From G963662605 sp963667005 (lineage in GTDB: Bacteria > Bacteroidota > Ignavibacteria > Ignavibacteriales > Ignavibacteriaceae): a stretch of DNA of 64,000 nt. The translations under genes and the position numbers were made by a program. Below are positions 52,618-61,891 of this stretch, in pieces. The first letter of the stretch is position 1. Each line of letters starts with the position of its first letter. The notes under the pieces are model-generated. The model searched no databases. It saw nothing but the letters and a program-made list of their open reading frames with translations, and was not told the origin of the DNA. Location of the stretch: positions 3,038,001 to 3,102,000 of the forward strand of contig OY762937.1 in the NCBI GenBank assembly GCA_963667005.1, in the 5' to 3' direction.

Positions 52618-52646
52618 TTGTAAAATAAATCTGCGTATTGTAATTT
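52618..52646 (+). promoter_or_regulatory. Possible promoter of htpG
   Basis: TTGTAA (52618-52623), a 17-bp spacer and TAATTT (52641-52646) lie 34 bp before the htpG ATG. No CIRCE operator is visible, so heat control through HrcA is not indicated. Confidence 0.35.
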
Positions 52647-52679
52647 TAGAACCTGAAAAATGTAAAATATGGAGATAAT

Positions 52680-54569
52680 ATGAGTAATAAATCAAACAAG
52701 CATGAATTCAAAGCTGAGATAAAACAACTTCTGGATATCCTTGTCCATTCGCTCTATACAAGCAGAGAAATATTTCTCCGCGAATTGATTTCCAATGCAT
52801 CAGATGCATTAGATAAGATCAGGTTTGAGACGACCAAGGGAACTGATTTTCCGGAAAAAGATCTGCCGCTCGAAATAAAAATAAGTCTCAATGAAGCCGA
52901 CTCAACCTTAACCATTTCTGATACCGGTATTGGAATGACTCATGATGAAGTAATTGAAAATATCGGTACGATAGCAAAATCCGGTTCAATGGAATTCATC
53001 AAACAGCTGAAAGATGCCAAGCAGGACACGAACTCTATTATCGGTAAGTTCGGTGTAGGCTTCTACTCCGTTTTTATGGTAGCAAAGGAAGTGGAAATAA
53101 CCACAAAATCATATCTTGCCGGCTCAAAAGTTATTCAATGGAAATCGGATGGTCTCGGAGAATATGAAATTGCGGAGTTAGACGAAGAACGCAGCCGCGG
53201 TACATCAATCAAAATCTATCTTAAAGATGACGCGAAGGATTTCGCAACCAAATACAGAACCGAGTCGGTCATTAAGAAGCACTCCAGTTTCATCTCATTC
53301 CCGATTTATCTTGAGAATGAAAAAGTTAACACCATCACTGCACTCTGGCGTGAACCGAAATCCAGTGTTAAGAAAGAACAGTATGCGGAGTTTTATAAAT
53401 TCCTGACATACGACTCACAAGATCCCGCTGATACTATTCATGTTTCAATTGACGCCCCGATACAGTTCAATTCTCTGCTCTTCATCCCGCAAAAAAGTTT
53501 TGACCTCTTCGGGTTTAACAAAGATAATTACGGTCTTGATCTTTATGTCAGACGCGTCCTCATTCAGCACAAGAATAAGGACTTGCTGCCTGAATATCTC
53601 AGTTTCGTCCGTGGTGTTGTAGATTCGGAAGATATACCATTGAACATTTCCCGCGAAACCTTGCAGGAGAATGTGGTTTTTGGAAAAATCGCAAGTTCGG
53701 TGACCTCCCAGGTACTGAGTTACCTCATCAAAAAGGCAAAGGACGATGCAGCCTCGTATGCCGAATTCTGGAAAGAGCATGGCAAAGTATTCAAACTGGG
53801 ATACGGCGACTATATCAACCAGGAAAAATTCCTCCAACTTTTGAGATTCAATTCCTCTCTGAATGAAGACGCGGAATCTCTGACCTCTCTGGAAGAATAT
53901 GCCGAAAAAATGAAGGAAAACCAGAAGGAAATTTATTACGCTTTTGGACCAAGCCGGGCATCTATTCAGGCTGATCCGCTTCTGGAAGTTTTCAAGAAGA
54001 AAGGCATCCCCGTACTGTTCCTCTACGAACCCGTTGACGAGTTTGTACTCTCCTCAGTACATAAGTACAAGGACTTTGAATTCCACTCAATTGATAAGTC
54101 CGATCTGGCGAAACTCGATGAGATGCCTGATAGCCCGGAGCATGCTCCAGAGGTTGCGCCGCTGGCTGAGGATGATGAAAAGTTGTTTCCTACCCTGCTC
54201 GTCAAAGTTAAGGAGATTTTGGGCGATAAAGTGCTGGAAGTTAAAGAGTCTAAACGCTTAACAGACAGTGCAGTATGCCTTGTAAATGAAGATGATAGTA
54301 TCACTTCCACAATGCAGAAATTTATGCGTCTTACCAACAAAGATTTAGGAGCACAGAAGAAGATATTCGAGGTAAACAAGAATAATCCCCTCATAAGAAA
54401 CCTGATTACAATATTTCGTAAGGATTCAAATGATGAGTATTTGAAGAATATGGTTAACCAGTTATTTGAGGTTGCTCAACTTACCGATGGTGATCTTCTT
54501 GATGTACACACCCTGTCAGTAAGGTTGAACAAATACTTTGAAGAGTCCAGTAAATGGTACTTGAAATAG
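52680..54569 (+). CDS. htpG: Chaperone HtpG (Hsp90)
   Basis: The 629-residue ATP-dependent chaperone has the GHKL ATPase domain (ELISNASDALDKIRFE, TISDTGIGMT, GKFGVGFYSVFMV), a middle domain with the catalytic Arg in NISRETLQENVV, and a C-terminal dimerisation domain. Length matches bacterial HtpG; no eukaryotic MEEVD end. GGAGATAAT precedes the ATG. It is monocistronic and closed by a strong terminator shared with panC. Confidence 0.97.
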   Translation: MSNKSNKHEFKAEIKQLLDILVHSLYTSREIFLRELISNASDALDKIRFETTKGTDFPEKDLPLEIKISLNEADSTLTISDTGIGMTHDEVIENIGTIAKSGSMEFIKQLKDAKQDTNSIIGKFGVGFYSVFMVAKEVEITTKSYLAGSKVIQWKSDGLGEYEIAELDEERSRGTSIKIYLKDDAKDFATKYRTESVIKKHSSFISFPIYLENEKVNTITALWREPKSSVKKEQYAEFYKFLTYDSQDPADTIHVSIDAPIQFNSLLFIPQKSFDLFGFNKDNYGLDLYVRRVLIQHKNKDLLPEYLSFVRGVVDSEDIPLNISRETLQENVVFGKIASSVTSQVLSYLIKKAKDDAASYAEFWKEHGKVFKLGYGDYINQEKFLQLLRFNSSLNEDAESLTSLEEYAEKMKENQKEIYYAFGPSRASIQADPLLEVFKKKGIPVLFLYEPVDEFVLSSVHKYKDFEFHSIDKSDLAKLDEMPDSPEHAPEVAPLAEDDEKLFPTLLVKVKEILGDKVLEVKESKRLTDSAVCLVNEDDSITSTMQKFMRLTNKDLGAQKKIFEVNKNNPLIRNLITIFRKDSNDEYLKNMVNQLFEVAQLTDGDLLDVHTLSVRLNKYFEESSKWYLK

Positions 54570-54574
54570 ATACT

Positions 54575-54606
54575 AAAAAGGCCGTCTAAGACGGCCTTTT
54601 TTTTTA
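54575..54606. terminator. Bidirectional intrinsic terminator
   Basis: Arms aaaaaggccgtc (54575-54586) and gacggccttttt (54590-54601) close on a TAA loop, with T-runs in both directions. It stops htpG from the left and panC from the right; the panC stop codon lies in its last bases. Confidence 0.93.
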
Positions 54607-55482
54607 CTTAAATTCGATTGTCTGATCTTCATTGATCGAGACATGCAGATTGTCTATAAGCCTGGTCTTACCAATTTTACAGGCAATTAGGATAAAATAC
54701 CCTTTCCCTGCCTCAAGAGGCCCCGCATCGTCAAAGGAAGAGTCGTCTACAATCTTGATATAGTCAAGATTTGCTGAGTTTATGACTTCATAAAGCACTT
54801 TCATGGCATTAATTATGGCCTCTGCATGCCGTTCTCCACCTTTAATTAAATCCTGTGCTTTATTAAGGGAGTTATGCAATACTAATGCATCAATTCTTTC
54901 AGTAGCAGACAGATAAATGTTCCGGGAGCTCAGTGCCAAACCGTCGGATTCGCGCATTATCTTACAGACATTGATCGAAATTCCGAGATGCAGGTCACAT
55001 TCCATTCTGGTGAGTAAAGTCGCCTGCTGGGCATCCTTCTGTCCGAAAAAGGCCATGTCCGGCCGTACGATATTAAACAGAATTGTGACCACGGTAGCCA
55101 CCCCCTGGAAATGCGTCGGCCTGAATTCACCCTCAAGTTTTTTACCAAGTTTAGTGACATTTACATAAGTCTGCGCACCCTCAGTATAAATTGATTCGGC
55201 AGATGGGATAAGTACATAATCAACACCTTCAGATTCAAGTAACTTACAATCACGCTCAATATCGCGCGGGTACGTGCTGAAATCCTCATAGGGTGCAAAC
55301 TGAGTCGGATTGACAAAAATGGATACAACCGTTATGTCGGTTTTTGCTTTGGATTCTTTTACAAGGGATAAATGCCCTTGATGCAGAAAACCCATTGTGG
55401 GCACAAGTCCGATGACTTTGCCTTGCCTTTTTAATGAAGCAGAAATTTTCTGCATTTCATTAGGATCATGTATAATAGTAAT
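54604..55482 (-). CDS. panC: Pantothenate synthetase, probable ATT start
   Basis: The enzyme joins pantoate and beta-alanine. GLVPTMGFLHQGHLSLV is the ATP-binding HIGH-like segment, and IFVNPTQFAPYEDFSTYPRD and GQKDAQQ are conserved. The first ATG in frame (55455) would start in mid-helix. Nine codons upstream, TGAGG lies five bases before ATT (55482), giving a first strand TIIHDPNEMQKIS, as in other PanC. So translation most likely begins at ATT, giving 292 residues. The TGA of accD is part of that ribosome site, which couples the two genes. Confidence 0.85.
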   Translation of the reverse strand: MTIIHDPNEMQKISASLKRQGKVIGLVPTMGFLHQGHLSLVKESKAKTDITVVSIFVNPTQFAPYEDFSTYPRDIERDCKLLESEGVDYVLIPSAESIYTEGAQTYVNVTKLGKKLEGEFRPTHFQGVATVVTILFNIVRPDMAFFGQKDAQQATLLTRMECDLHLGISINVCKIMRESDGLALSSRNIYLSATERIDALVLHNSLNKAQDLIKGGERHAEAIINAMKVLYEVINSANLDYIKIVDDSSFDDAGPLEAGKGYFILIACKIGKTRLIDNLHVSINEDQTIEFK

Positions 55483-55489
55483 AAAAACC

Positions 55490-56329
55490 TCAGGAAACAG
55501 AATCTAATAAAGAAGAAATGGTAGCCTTTAATTCCTTACGGTTGGCTATCAAATCTACAAAACCATGATCAACAAGAAACTCGGAAGTCTGAAAACCTTC
55601 CGGCAAGTCTCTGCCGATTGTTTGTTTAATTACGCGCGGACCCGCAAACCCGATAAGAGCTTTGGGTTCAGCAATATTGAAATCTCCTAACATTGCAAAA
55701 CTTGCTGTGGTACCGCCGGTTGTCGGATCGGTAAGCAGTGAGATATAAGGTATCTTTGCATCAGCAAGACGTGAAAGCTTAGCACTGGTTTTAGCCATCT
55801 GCATCAGTGAAAGAGCACCCTCCATCATTCGTGCACCACCACTGGCAGAAATAATGATAACAGGTAGGCGATATTTTAAAGCTCTGTCAATGAGCCGTGA
55901 TATTTTTTCGCCGACAACCGACCCCATACTGCCACCGATAAATTTAAAATCCATGCACGCAAGTGCGACTTCCCTGCCTTCAAGCAGTCCGGTTCCGGTT
56001 TTAATTGCATCATACAGACCCGTGGATTTTATAACAGTATCAACACGCGATTTGTATTTTTTCGTATCAACAAATTCAAGCGGATCGGCTGATCTCATTT
56101 TTCTGTTGAGTTCTCTGAAACTTCCCTGGTCTATCAGTATGTTGATATAATCATCGGCGCTGATTCTAAAGTGATAATTACATTTCTCACATACCCAAAG
56201 ATTTTGTTCCAGCTGTTTTCTATGGAGTATCTCACCGCAGCCTGGACATTTTTCCCACATCCCATCCGGGATGTCACTTTTTTGTGATTCAGGGTTGATG
56301 TTTGCTTTAGAACGCTTAAACCATGCCAT
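55490..56329 (-). CDS. accD: Acetyl-CoA carboxylase carboxyltransferase beta subunit
   Basis: From ATG 56329 the protein has 279 residues. An in-frame start at 56395 lies inside the preceding gene and is unlikely. The zinc ribbon CPGCGEILHRKQLEQNLWVCEKC is near 30-52, and the crotonase-like domain has ISASGGARMMEGALSLMQMAKT and DPTTGGTTASFAMLGD. It forms the carboxyltransferase with AccA (not in the window) in fatty-acid synthesis. It begins 1 bp after the DUF1573 stop and runs into panC. Confidence 0.95.
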   Translation of the reverse strand: MAWFKRSKANINPESQKSDIPDGMWEKCPGCGEILHRKQLEQNLWVCEKCNYHFRISADDYINILIDQGSFRELNRKMRSADPLEFVDTKKYKSRVDTVIKSTGLYDAIKTGTGLLEGREVALACMDFKFIGGSMGSVVGEKISRLIDRALKYRLPVIIISASGGARMMEGALSLMQMAKTSAKLSRLADAKIPYISLLTDPTTGGTTASFAMLGDFNIAEPKALIGFAGPRVIKQTIGRDLPEGFQTSEFLVDHGFVDLIANRKELKATISSLLDSVS

Positions 56330-56330
56330 G

Positions 56331-57050
56331 TTAATTTTCCCGTTTTGCAATGTCAGCTGATATTGTAAGTACCTTAGAGGGCGCTTCGGGGTCATCAGTC
56401 GTAACTGTTATCGTACGAACAACTTTTCCGGATCTGTTTGCCGTATTGAATTCAACGGAAACAGAGCCGCTTTCTTTTGGACGTAAAACTTTGGTGCTCG
56501 GCAATGCAGCAGTACAGCCGCAGGATGTTTTAACATCAAGTATGTTCAAATCGTCAGTGCCTTCATTTACTATTAAGAAGGAGTGAGTCAAAACGTCGCC
56601 TTCTTTTGCGCTTCCGAAATCAAATTGAACTTCGGGCATAACAAATTTCGGTTTTTTGTGACTGAGTGCCGAAGTGTCTGTGCTAATACTTCCCTTCAGG
56701 AAAACACGTACCATGCTGTTATTTTTATCATTACTGCCGATAGAAATAACTTTTGATTGTGAACCGGATTTGCCTGCGGTATTGAAAATCGCAGTTAATA
56801 AAACCGTCTCTCCCGGTAGCAATTCTTTTTTTGGAAGATCGAATGCTGTACAACCGCAAGACGGATAAACTCCGGTAATCTTTAGAGTGTCATCTCCTTT
56901 ATTCACAACAGGGAAAGTATGCTTAACAACTTCACCATCCTTCACCGTACCGAAATTAAACGTATCTGCAGGTAAGAAAATTTTTGGTCCCTGCAATTGG
57001 GCAAAAACTAAAGATGAACATAAAAGTACGATTACAAGAAACCGCTGCAT
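56331..57050 (-). CDS. Secreted protein with two DUF1573 domains
   Basis: The 239-residue protein has a signal peptide (MQRFLVIVLLCSSLVFAQ) and two tandem Ig-like DUF1573 repeats. Each has FDFG/FNFGTVKDG, a VVNKGDDTL-type strand and a CGCTA motif (PSCGCTAFDLP and TSCGCTAALPS). The family is widespread in Bacteroidota and its role is unknown; it is probably periplasmic. It lies 1 bp after tsaB in transcription order and 1 bp before accD. Confidence 0.88.
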   Translation of the reverse strand: MQRFLVIVLLCSSLVFAQLQGPKIFLPADTFNFGTVKDGEVVKHTFPVVNKGDDTLKITGVYPSCGCTAFDLPKKELLPGETVLLTAIFNTAGKSGSQSKVISIGSNDKNNSMVRVFLKGSISTDTSALSHKKPKFVMPEVQFDFGSAKEGDVLTHSFLIVNEGTDDLNILDVKTSCGCTAALPSTKVLRPKESGSVSVEFNTANRSGKVVRTITVTTDDPEAPSKVLTISADIAKREN

Positions 57051-57051
57051 G

Positions 57052-57732
57052 TTATTTCCTTTTTATAATAAACTCTTTAAAGTAATAAGGTTCTACAAAA
57101 TCAATATTTTCCGGTGCTATTTCAGTCCCCGAACCGATGGCCCATTTAGCGACAAGCACCGGATTCGGACTAATTAAATTTACATATTTTTCACTATCAA
57201 ACCAATTCTTATCAGAAACGAGAATTTCTTCAGACGATAAAAATTCTTTAATACCATGAACCTCTATAACAGTTGTCGGATGCAATATTTCATATCCGGT
57301 TGAAGTAGTCTTAAACTTAGTAACATAAAACTCAGTTGTATTTACTTTTGAAGCTACCACAAAGACTCTTCCCGGCTCAAAAACCGATGCAACTTCCAAG
57401 GCTGCTGCCTCTGCAGTCGGGACAAGTATCAATGGTAACTGCGCACCGGAACAAATCCCTTTTGCAGTACTTAGCCCCACACGTAAACCTGTGAATGATC
57501 CGGGACCGTTTGAAACCGCTACACTACCGATGTCCTGTATAGTTATACCGAAACTTTTCAATGAACTTTCAATCAATGATGCCAATTTAGCGGCATGACT
57601 TCTGTCTTTGACCAGCAAGGTACTTAAGAACTCTTTTTCATTCCTATATATACAAACACCGCAGGTAACTCCCGAAGTTTCAATTGCAAGGACCGGTTTA
57701 TTGGTAGATTGTATTTTTGATTGTTCACTCAT
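57052..57732 (-). CDS. tsaB: tRNA threonylcarbamoyladenosine biosynthesis protein TsaB
   Basis: The 226-residue ASKHA-fold protein is a scaffold for TsaD in making t6A37 on ANN-decoding tRNAs. VLAIETSGVTCGV opens the fold, and SVAVSNGPGSFTGLRVGLSTAKG is the diagnostic TsaB segment. The ATG at 57732 has AGGG eight bases upstream and follows the tsaE stop by 4 bp; an in-frame ATG inside tsaE (57756) is less likely. Confidence 0.93.
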   Translation of the reverse strand: MSEQSKIQSTNKPVLAIETSGVTCGVCIYRNEKEFLSTLLVKDRSHAAKLASLIESSLKSFGITIQDIGSVAVSNGPGSFTGLRVGLSTAKGICSGAQLPLILVPTAEAAALEVASVFEPGRVFVVASKVNTTEFYVTKFKTTSTGYEILHPTTVIEVHGIKEFLSSEEILVSDKNWFDSEKYVNLISPNPVLVAKWAIGSGTEIAPENIDFVEPYYFKEFIIKRK

Positions 57733-57736
57733 GCTG

Positions 57737-58159
57737 TTACCCTGAAATTTCGACAATTCGTGACATATCCGGATTAAAACTAAAATTCATCTCAATCCTC
57801 TTTTCCGGCAGCACATCGGGGAATAAGTTACCCCATTCAATTATTGTAATACTTTCGGTGTCACCGATATATTCATTATAGCCAATATCAAAAAGTTCTT
57901 CATCGCTTTTAATACGGTAAAAATCAAAATGATTGATGATAGCAGCACCCTGATAAACATTTACCAGAGCAAAAGAAGGACTGCTGCTTCCTGCAATACC
58001 GAGGCACTCAACCAGTCTTTTTACAAAAAAAGTTTTACCGACTCCGAGCTCTCCATTTAAAACAACGCAGTCGCCATTTTTTAGAATCGCAGCGTATTCT
58101 TTTGCAAGTTGAGCGGTGTCTGCTTCTGATTTGAGGATGACGCTTTTCAAGACCTTCAT
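57737..58159 (-). CDS. tsaE: tRNA threonylcarbamoyladenosine biosynthesis ATPase TsaE
   Basis: The 140-residue P-loop ATPase has the Walker A motif GELGVGKTFFVKRL near 39-52, SPSFALVNVY after it, and INHFDFYRI and IIEWGNLFPD as Walker B-like and family motifs. It drives the TsaBD cycle. It starts 2 bp after the porX stop and is followed by tsaB. Confidence 0.94.
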   Translation of the reverse strand: MKVLKSVILKSEADTAQLAKEYAAILKNGDCVVLNGELGVGKTFFVKRLVECLGIAGSSSPSFALVNVYQGAAIINHFDFYRIKSDEELFDIGYNEYIGDTESITIIEWGNLFPDVLPEKRIEMNFSFNPDMSRIVEISG

Positions 58160-58161
58160 AC

Positions 58162-59736
58162 CTACTTGGATTCCATAGTAATGACCGGAAGTATCATTTC
58201 CTCAAGCGAGATGCCGCCATGCTGGAAAGTATCTTTATAATAGCTCAAATACTTATGATAATCTGTCGGATACACGAAGTAGAAATCTTCCTTGGCAATA
58301 ATGTAATTGATCGTCACACCGCGCTTCGGAAGTTTATATTCTGATGGATCCTTAATATAAATAGCATGTTTATCGTCAACTTTCAAGTTGCGTCCGAACT
58401 TGAAGCGCAAATTTGTTGAGGTTTCTCTATCCCCAAGTACCTTGGCGCCCCGCAATGAACGGATGCTTCCGTGATCAGTCGTAATAATAATCTTGGCATT
58501 TTTTATTTTGCTAATGGTACGCAAAGTCCCAAGTAGAGATGAATGCATAAACCAGCTGTTCGTGAGTGAACGGTATGCCGGTTCATCAGGTGCAATTTCT
58601 TTTAGCAATTCGGAATCAGACCTGCCGTGAGCAATCATATCAAGAAAATTATATACAACCGCGGTAAGATGGTTATTTTGATAAGACAATACGTTTGCCT
58701 CAAAATTTCTTCCGACTTCAGGGTCAATAATTTTGTAATATTTCAAATCATTGCGAAGTTTCACTCTCTTACGATCCAGTAAAAGCTGCAAGAAATCTTT
58801 CTCAAATTTATTCATGCTCTTTTCATCATCGTCGTTTGGATTACCCTTCCATAACTCAGGATAATATTTCTCGATCTCATTCGGAAACAATCCGGCAAAA
58901 AGAGCATTACGCGAATAAGAAGTGGCAGTAGGTAAAATAGAATAATAGTAATCCTTTTTTATCCTGAAGAGTTCATTCAGATGCTCTTCCATCACCAACC
59001 ACTGGTCCAGTCTCAAGCAGTCCAGAACGAAGAAAAATACTACCGATTCCCCATCATTGGTTAAAGGTAAAATATAATCATTTACAATATCTACAGTAAG
59101 CAGCGGGCGTTTGTCTTTATTCTGGGTATTAATCCAGTTGACATAGTTTTTTTCTATGAACTTCGCAAACTCTTTATTGCATTCCTTTTTCTGATCGAGG
59201 AAAGTCTGACGTAATCCGATTTCCGGATGTTTATCAAGTTCCATATCCCAATTAACCAATTTGAGATAAATATCTATCCAGTCATTAAAATTAGGGTTCT
59301 CAAACAAGGTTTGCGAAAACTGATTCAGGTTTTGTAAATAGTCTTTGGCGACATATTCACCGGCTAATTTTTTTGTATCGAATATCTTTTTACAGACCAG
59401 AAGGATTTGGCTGGCGTTCACCGGTTTCGTCAAATAATCGGCGATCTTGCCCCCGATAGCTTCATTCATGATAGCTTCTTCTTCACTTTTGGTAATCATA
59501 ACTACCGGCAGAGAAGAATAAACATCTTTAATTTTACCAAGAAGCTCCAACCCTCCCAGTCCGGGCATCATTTCATCCAGAAATACAAGGTCAATCTCCT
59601 GTTCTTTTAGAATCTCCAGGGCATCAATGCCGTTCGTCGCGGTTACTATTTCATAGCCTTTATCAGTCAACAAGATAATATGAGAGCGAAATAGTTCTAT
59701 TTCATCATCAACCCATAATATTTTTCTGGATTTCAT
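58162..59736 (-). CDS. porX: PorX-type response regulator with alkaline-phosphatase-fold domain
   Basis: The 524-residue protein has an N-terminal receiver domain (WVDDEIELF, phosphoacceptor Asp54 in FLDEMMPG, Lys in LTKPVN), a helical linker and a C-terminal PglZ/alkaline-phosphatase-like domain. Metal-ligand motifs are FVLDCLRLDQW, the Thr in TATSYSRNALF and ITTDHGSIRS. This composition is that of PorX, which with PorY and SigP controls T9SS genes and has zinc-dependent nucleotide phosphodiesterase activity in Porphyromonas. It leads the operon down to panC. Confidence 0.93.
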   Translation of the reverse strand: MKSRKILWVDDEIELFRSHIILLTDKGYEIVTATNGIDALEILKEQEIDLVFLDEMMPGLGGLELLGKIKDVYSSLPVVMITKSEEEAIMNEAIGGKIADYLTKPVNASQILLVCKKIFDTKKLAGEYVAKDYLQNLNQFSQTLFENPNFNDWIDIYLKLVNWDMELDKHPEIGLRQTFLDQKKECNKEFAKFIEKNYVNWINTQNKDKRPLLTVDIVNDYILPLTNDGESVVFFFVLDCLRLDQWLVMEEHLNELFRIKKDYYYSILPTATSYSRNALFAGLFPNEIEKYYPELWKGNPNDDDEKSMNKFEKDFLQLLLDRKRVKLRNDLKYYKIIDPEVGRNFEANVLSYQNNHLTAVVYNFLDMIAHGRSDSELLKEIAPDEPAYRSLTNSWFMHSSLLGTLRTISKIKNAKIIITTDHGSIRSLRGAKVLGDRETSTNLRFKFGRNLKVDDKHAIYIKDPSEYKLPKRGVTINYIIAKEDFYFVYPTDYHKYLSYYKDTFQHGGISLEEMILPVITMESK

Positions 59737-59912
59737 CCACTTCTCTGCTAATATTTTGAAAATTAAAGCTTTAATTTACTCAAATTGAAGCATTTTTTCC
59801 GCCGATTTAAGGGGAAAAATACTTGCCACTAACCGGATAGTGCGTTTTTTTTACTATTTTGAATCTTTATTTTAGATTCTAAATATTTCCGATTAACTAA
59901 AACAAGATAATG

Positions 59913-60671
59913 ATGAAAATATCATCGGTTACCTTAGCCAAGGACGAAGAGAAAAATATATCCCGCTGCATTTTAAGTTTGCAGAACGTGGTAGATGAGA
60001 TTATTGTCGTCCTCGATGATAGTACACAGGATAAGACGGAAAGTATTATCGGAACGTTCCCACATGTCATCTTGGTCAAAACACCATGGCAGGGGTACAG
60101 CAAATCCAAAGAAACCGGGTTGAATTTAACGACGAATGATTGGGTTCTGTGGATTGACGCTGATGAAGAGGTTACACCGGATTTGGCGAATGAATTGAAA
60201 GAACTCAAAAATAACGATACTCTCCCCCATGCCGCTTATTCTGTTCCTCGTCGTGCATTTTTTCTTGGGAGGTGGATCAAGCATAGCGGCTGGTATCCCG
60301 GCCGTGTCGTCCGTCTTTTTGATAAACGTAAAGTCAATTTTGTCAATAAGGCTGTCCATGAGCATCTTGATGCCGGAGATGACGTTGGTCTTTTAAAGGG
60401 CAATCTTAATCATTTTACCGATCCGAACTTAGAGCATTATTATACGAAATTCAACAACTATACTTCGCTGGCAGCACAGGACCTTTCCAAGTCAGCAAAA
60501 AAGTTTTCAATTCTGGACATCACCCTCCGTCCGGTATTTTTATTTTTCAAAATGTATATAATGAGAAGGGGCTTCCTTGACGGAATTCAAGGGTTCATTC
60601 TGGCGGTTTCTTCTGCGCATTATGTATTTACCAAATACGCCAAATTATGGGAACTAAGAAAAAAGGAATAA
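59913..60671 (+). CDS. Family 2 glycosyltransferase (LPS-core WaaE/KdtX-like)
   Basis: The 252-residue GT-A enzyme opens MKISSVTLAKDEEKNISRCI and has the DxD-type site LWIDADEEVTPDL near 83-95. An aromatic basic block (HSGWYPGRVVRLFDKRKV) follows near 125. Such proteins are near WaaE-like beta-1,4-glucosyltransferases that add a sugar to the lipid A core. No TM except a weakly hydrophobic C-terminal segment. ATG 59913 is preferred to an ATG one codon before. It is followed by DUF1844 after 1 bp. Confidence 0.88.
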   Translation: MKISSVTLAKDEEKNISRCILSLQNVVDEIIVVLDDSTQDKTESIIGTFPHVILVKTPWQGYSKSKETGLNLTTNDWVLWIDADEEVTPDLANELKELKNNDTLPHAAYSVPRRAFFLGRWIKHSGWYPGRVVRLFDKRKVNFVNKAVHEHLDAGDDVGLLKGNLNHFTDPNLEHYYTKFNNYTSLAAQDLSKSAKKFSILDITLRPVFLFFKMYIMRRGFLDGIQGFILAVSSAHYVFTKYAKLWELRKKE

Positions 60672-60672
60672 T

Positions 60673-60960
60673 ATGGAAATCGCAAATGAACAATCCGCAA
60701 TATTTTTACAGCTTATCATTCAACATCAGCAATTGGCGATGATGGGTATGGGCATGATTCCTAATCCGATGGATAACACTCTTATCCATGATCTTGAGTA
60801 CGCAAAAATTGCCATTGATACTATTGAAGTTTTGAAGGAAAAGACAAAAGGCAACCTCCTTGATTATGAAGAACAGTTCATAGACCAGGTGCTGCAGCAG
60901 CTTACAGAAAAATACAAGGAAGTTGAAACAACAAAACCAAGTAATATAATTATTCCTTAG
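60673..60960 (+). CDS. DUF1844 family small protein
   Basis: The 95-residue protein has the family pattern: a Met/Gly-rich turn (MMGMGMIPNPMD), then LEYAKIAIDTIEVLKEKTKGNL and EQFIDQVLQQLTEKY. It is cytoplasmic and helical, of unknown function, and is often near nadK in related genomes. AAGGAATA precedes the ATG. Confidence 0.88.
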   Translation: MEIANEQSAIFLQLIIQHQQLAMMGMGMIPNPMDNTLIHDLEYAKIAIDTIEVLKEKTKGNLLDYEEQFIDQVLQQLTEKYKEVETTKPSNIIIP

Positions 60961-60981
60961 TTTAGAAAAAGAAGATATACA

Positions 60982-61890
60982 ATGATAGCCGGTATAATTG
61001 GCAATTCGTTAAAGAGCGACTTTAGCAGCGTGCTGTCTGAACTTATTCAGGCTTTACATGACGCAGGAATAGATGTCATCGTTTGTGACATGATTGAGAG
61101 TTTTGTTCAGGATGAACACAGGAACCTTCCAACCCTCACAGTTGCAGACTTGAAGTCTACAGGGAAAAATAGTGATATTATCATCTCCATAGGTGGTGAT
61201 GGCACTATGTTAGCCACTGCCGCAACTGCCCACGAGTTTGATAAACCGGTCGTTGGTATTAACATCGGCAAATTGGGATTCCTTGCTGAAGTAAGCACTG
61301 AAAAAATTCGTGAATTTACCGAGTGTTTAAAAAACGGCAATTACACGATTGAAGAGCGCATGGTTCTTGACGGATGCGTCATGGGTGCGACTAAGCTTCA
61401 TCTATCTGCTATCAATGATTTTGTTATCGATAAAGGCGGCTGGCCTAAGATGATTGAGATTACAATTTCCATCGGTGAAGAATACGTAACAACTTTTGCG
61501 GCAGATGGGTTGATCGTCGCTACACCTACCGGTTCAACCGGATATTCACTTTCAACCGGTGGGCCGATTGTTACCCCTCAGGCAAAAGTTATGACGATAA
61601 GTCCCATATCTGCACACGGTTTAACTATGCGCCCGTTAGTGATTGATGCAGCTCAAAAAATAACCATTGATGTTAAATCTCAGCATGACGTTCTGCAATT
61701 GAATAATGACGGCAGAAGATCAAATCTCTTCCCGCCACCGATCAAATTCGTCATTTCAAGAAACCACAGATCTCTGAAATTGCTTCGCGTTAATTCATCA
61801 GATTATTTCAGCACGTTGCGCAATAAACTTCTTTGGGGCTTAGATGTGCGAAAGATTCAGGAGGCTCTTAACCACAAGCAGCATCCATAA
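60982..61890 (+). CDS. nadK: NAD kinase
   Basis: The 302-residue enzyme makes NADP from NAD. The GGDG motif is in ISIGGDGTMLATA near 69, and GINIGKLGFLAE, FAADGLIVATPTGSTGYSLS and SPISAHGLTMRP are the conserved nucleotide-site segments. Length is normal. The C-terminal 15 residues are shared with no motif. The stop is followed 1 bp later by the start of the next gene. Confidence 0.96.
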   Translation: MIAGIIGNSLKSDFSSVLSELIQALHDAGIDVIVCDMIESFVQDEHRNLPTLTVADLKSTGKNSDIIISIGGDGTMLATAATAHEFDKPVVGINIGKLGFLAEVSTEKIREFTECLKNGNYTIEERMVLDGCVMGATKLHLSAINDFVIDKGGWPKMIEITISIGEEYVTTFAADGLIVATPTGSTGYSLSTGGPIVTPQAKVMTISPISAHGLTMRPLVIDAAQKITIDVKSQHDVLQLNNDGRRSNLFPPPIKFVISRNHRSLKLLRVNSSDYFSTLRNKLLWGLDVRKIQEALNHKQHP

Positions 61891-61891
61891 C

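Noticed and set aside
52455..52679. CIRCE heat-shock operator upstream of htpG
   Set aside because: No TTAGCACTC/GAGTGCTAA inverted repeat is present.
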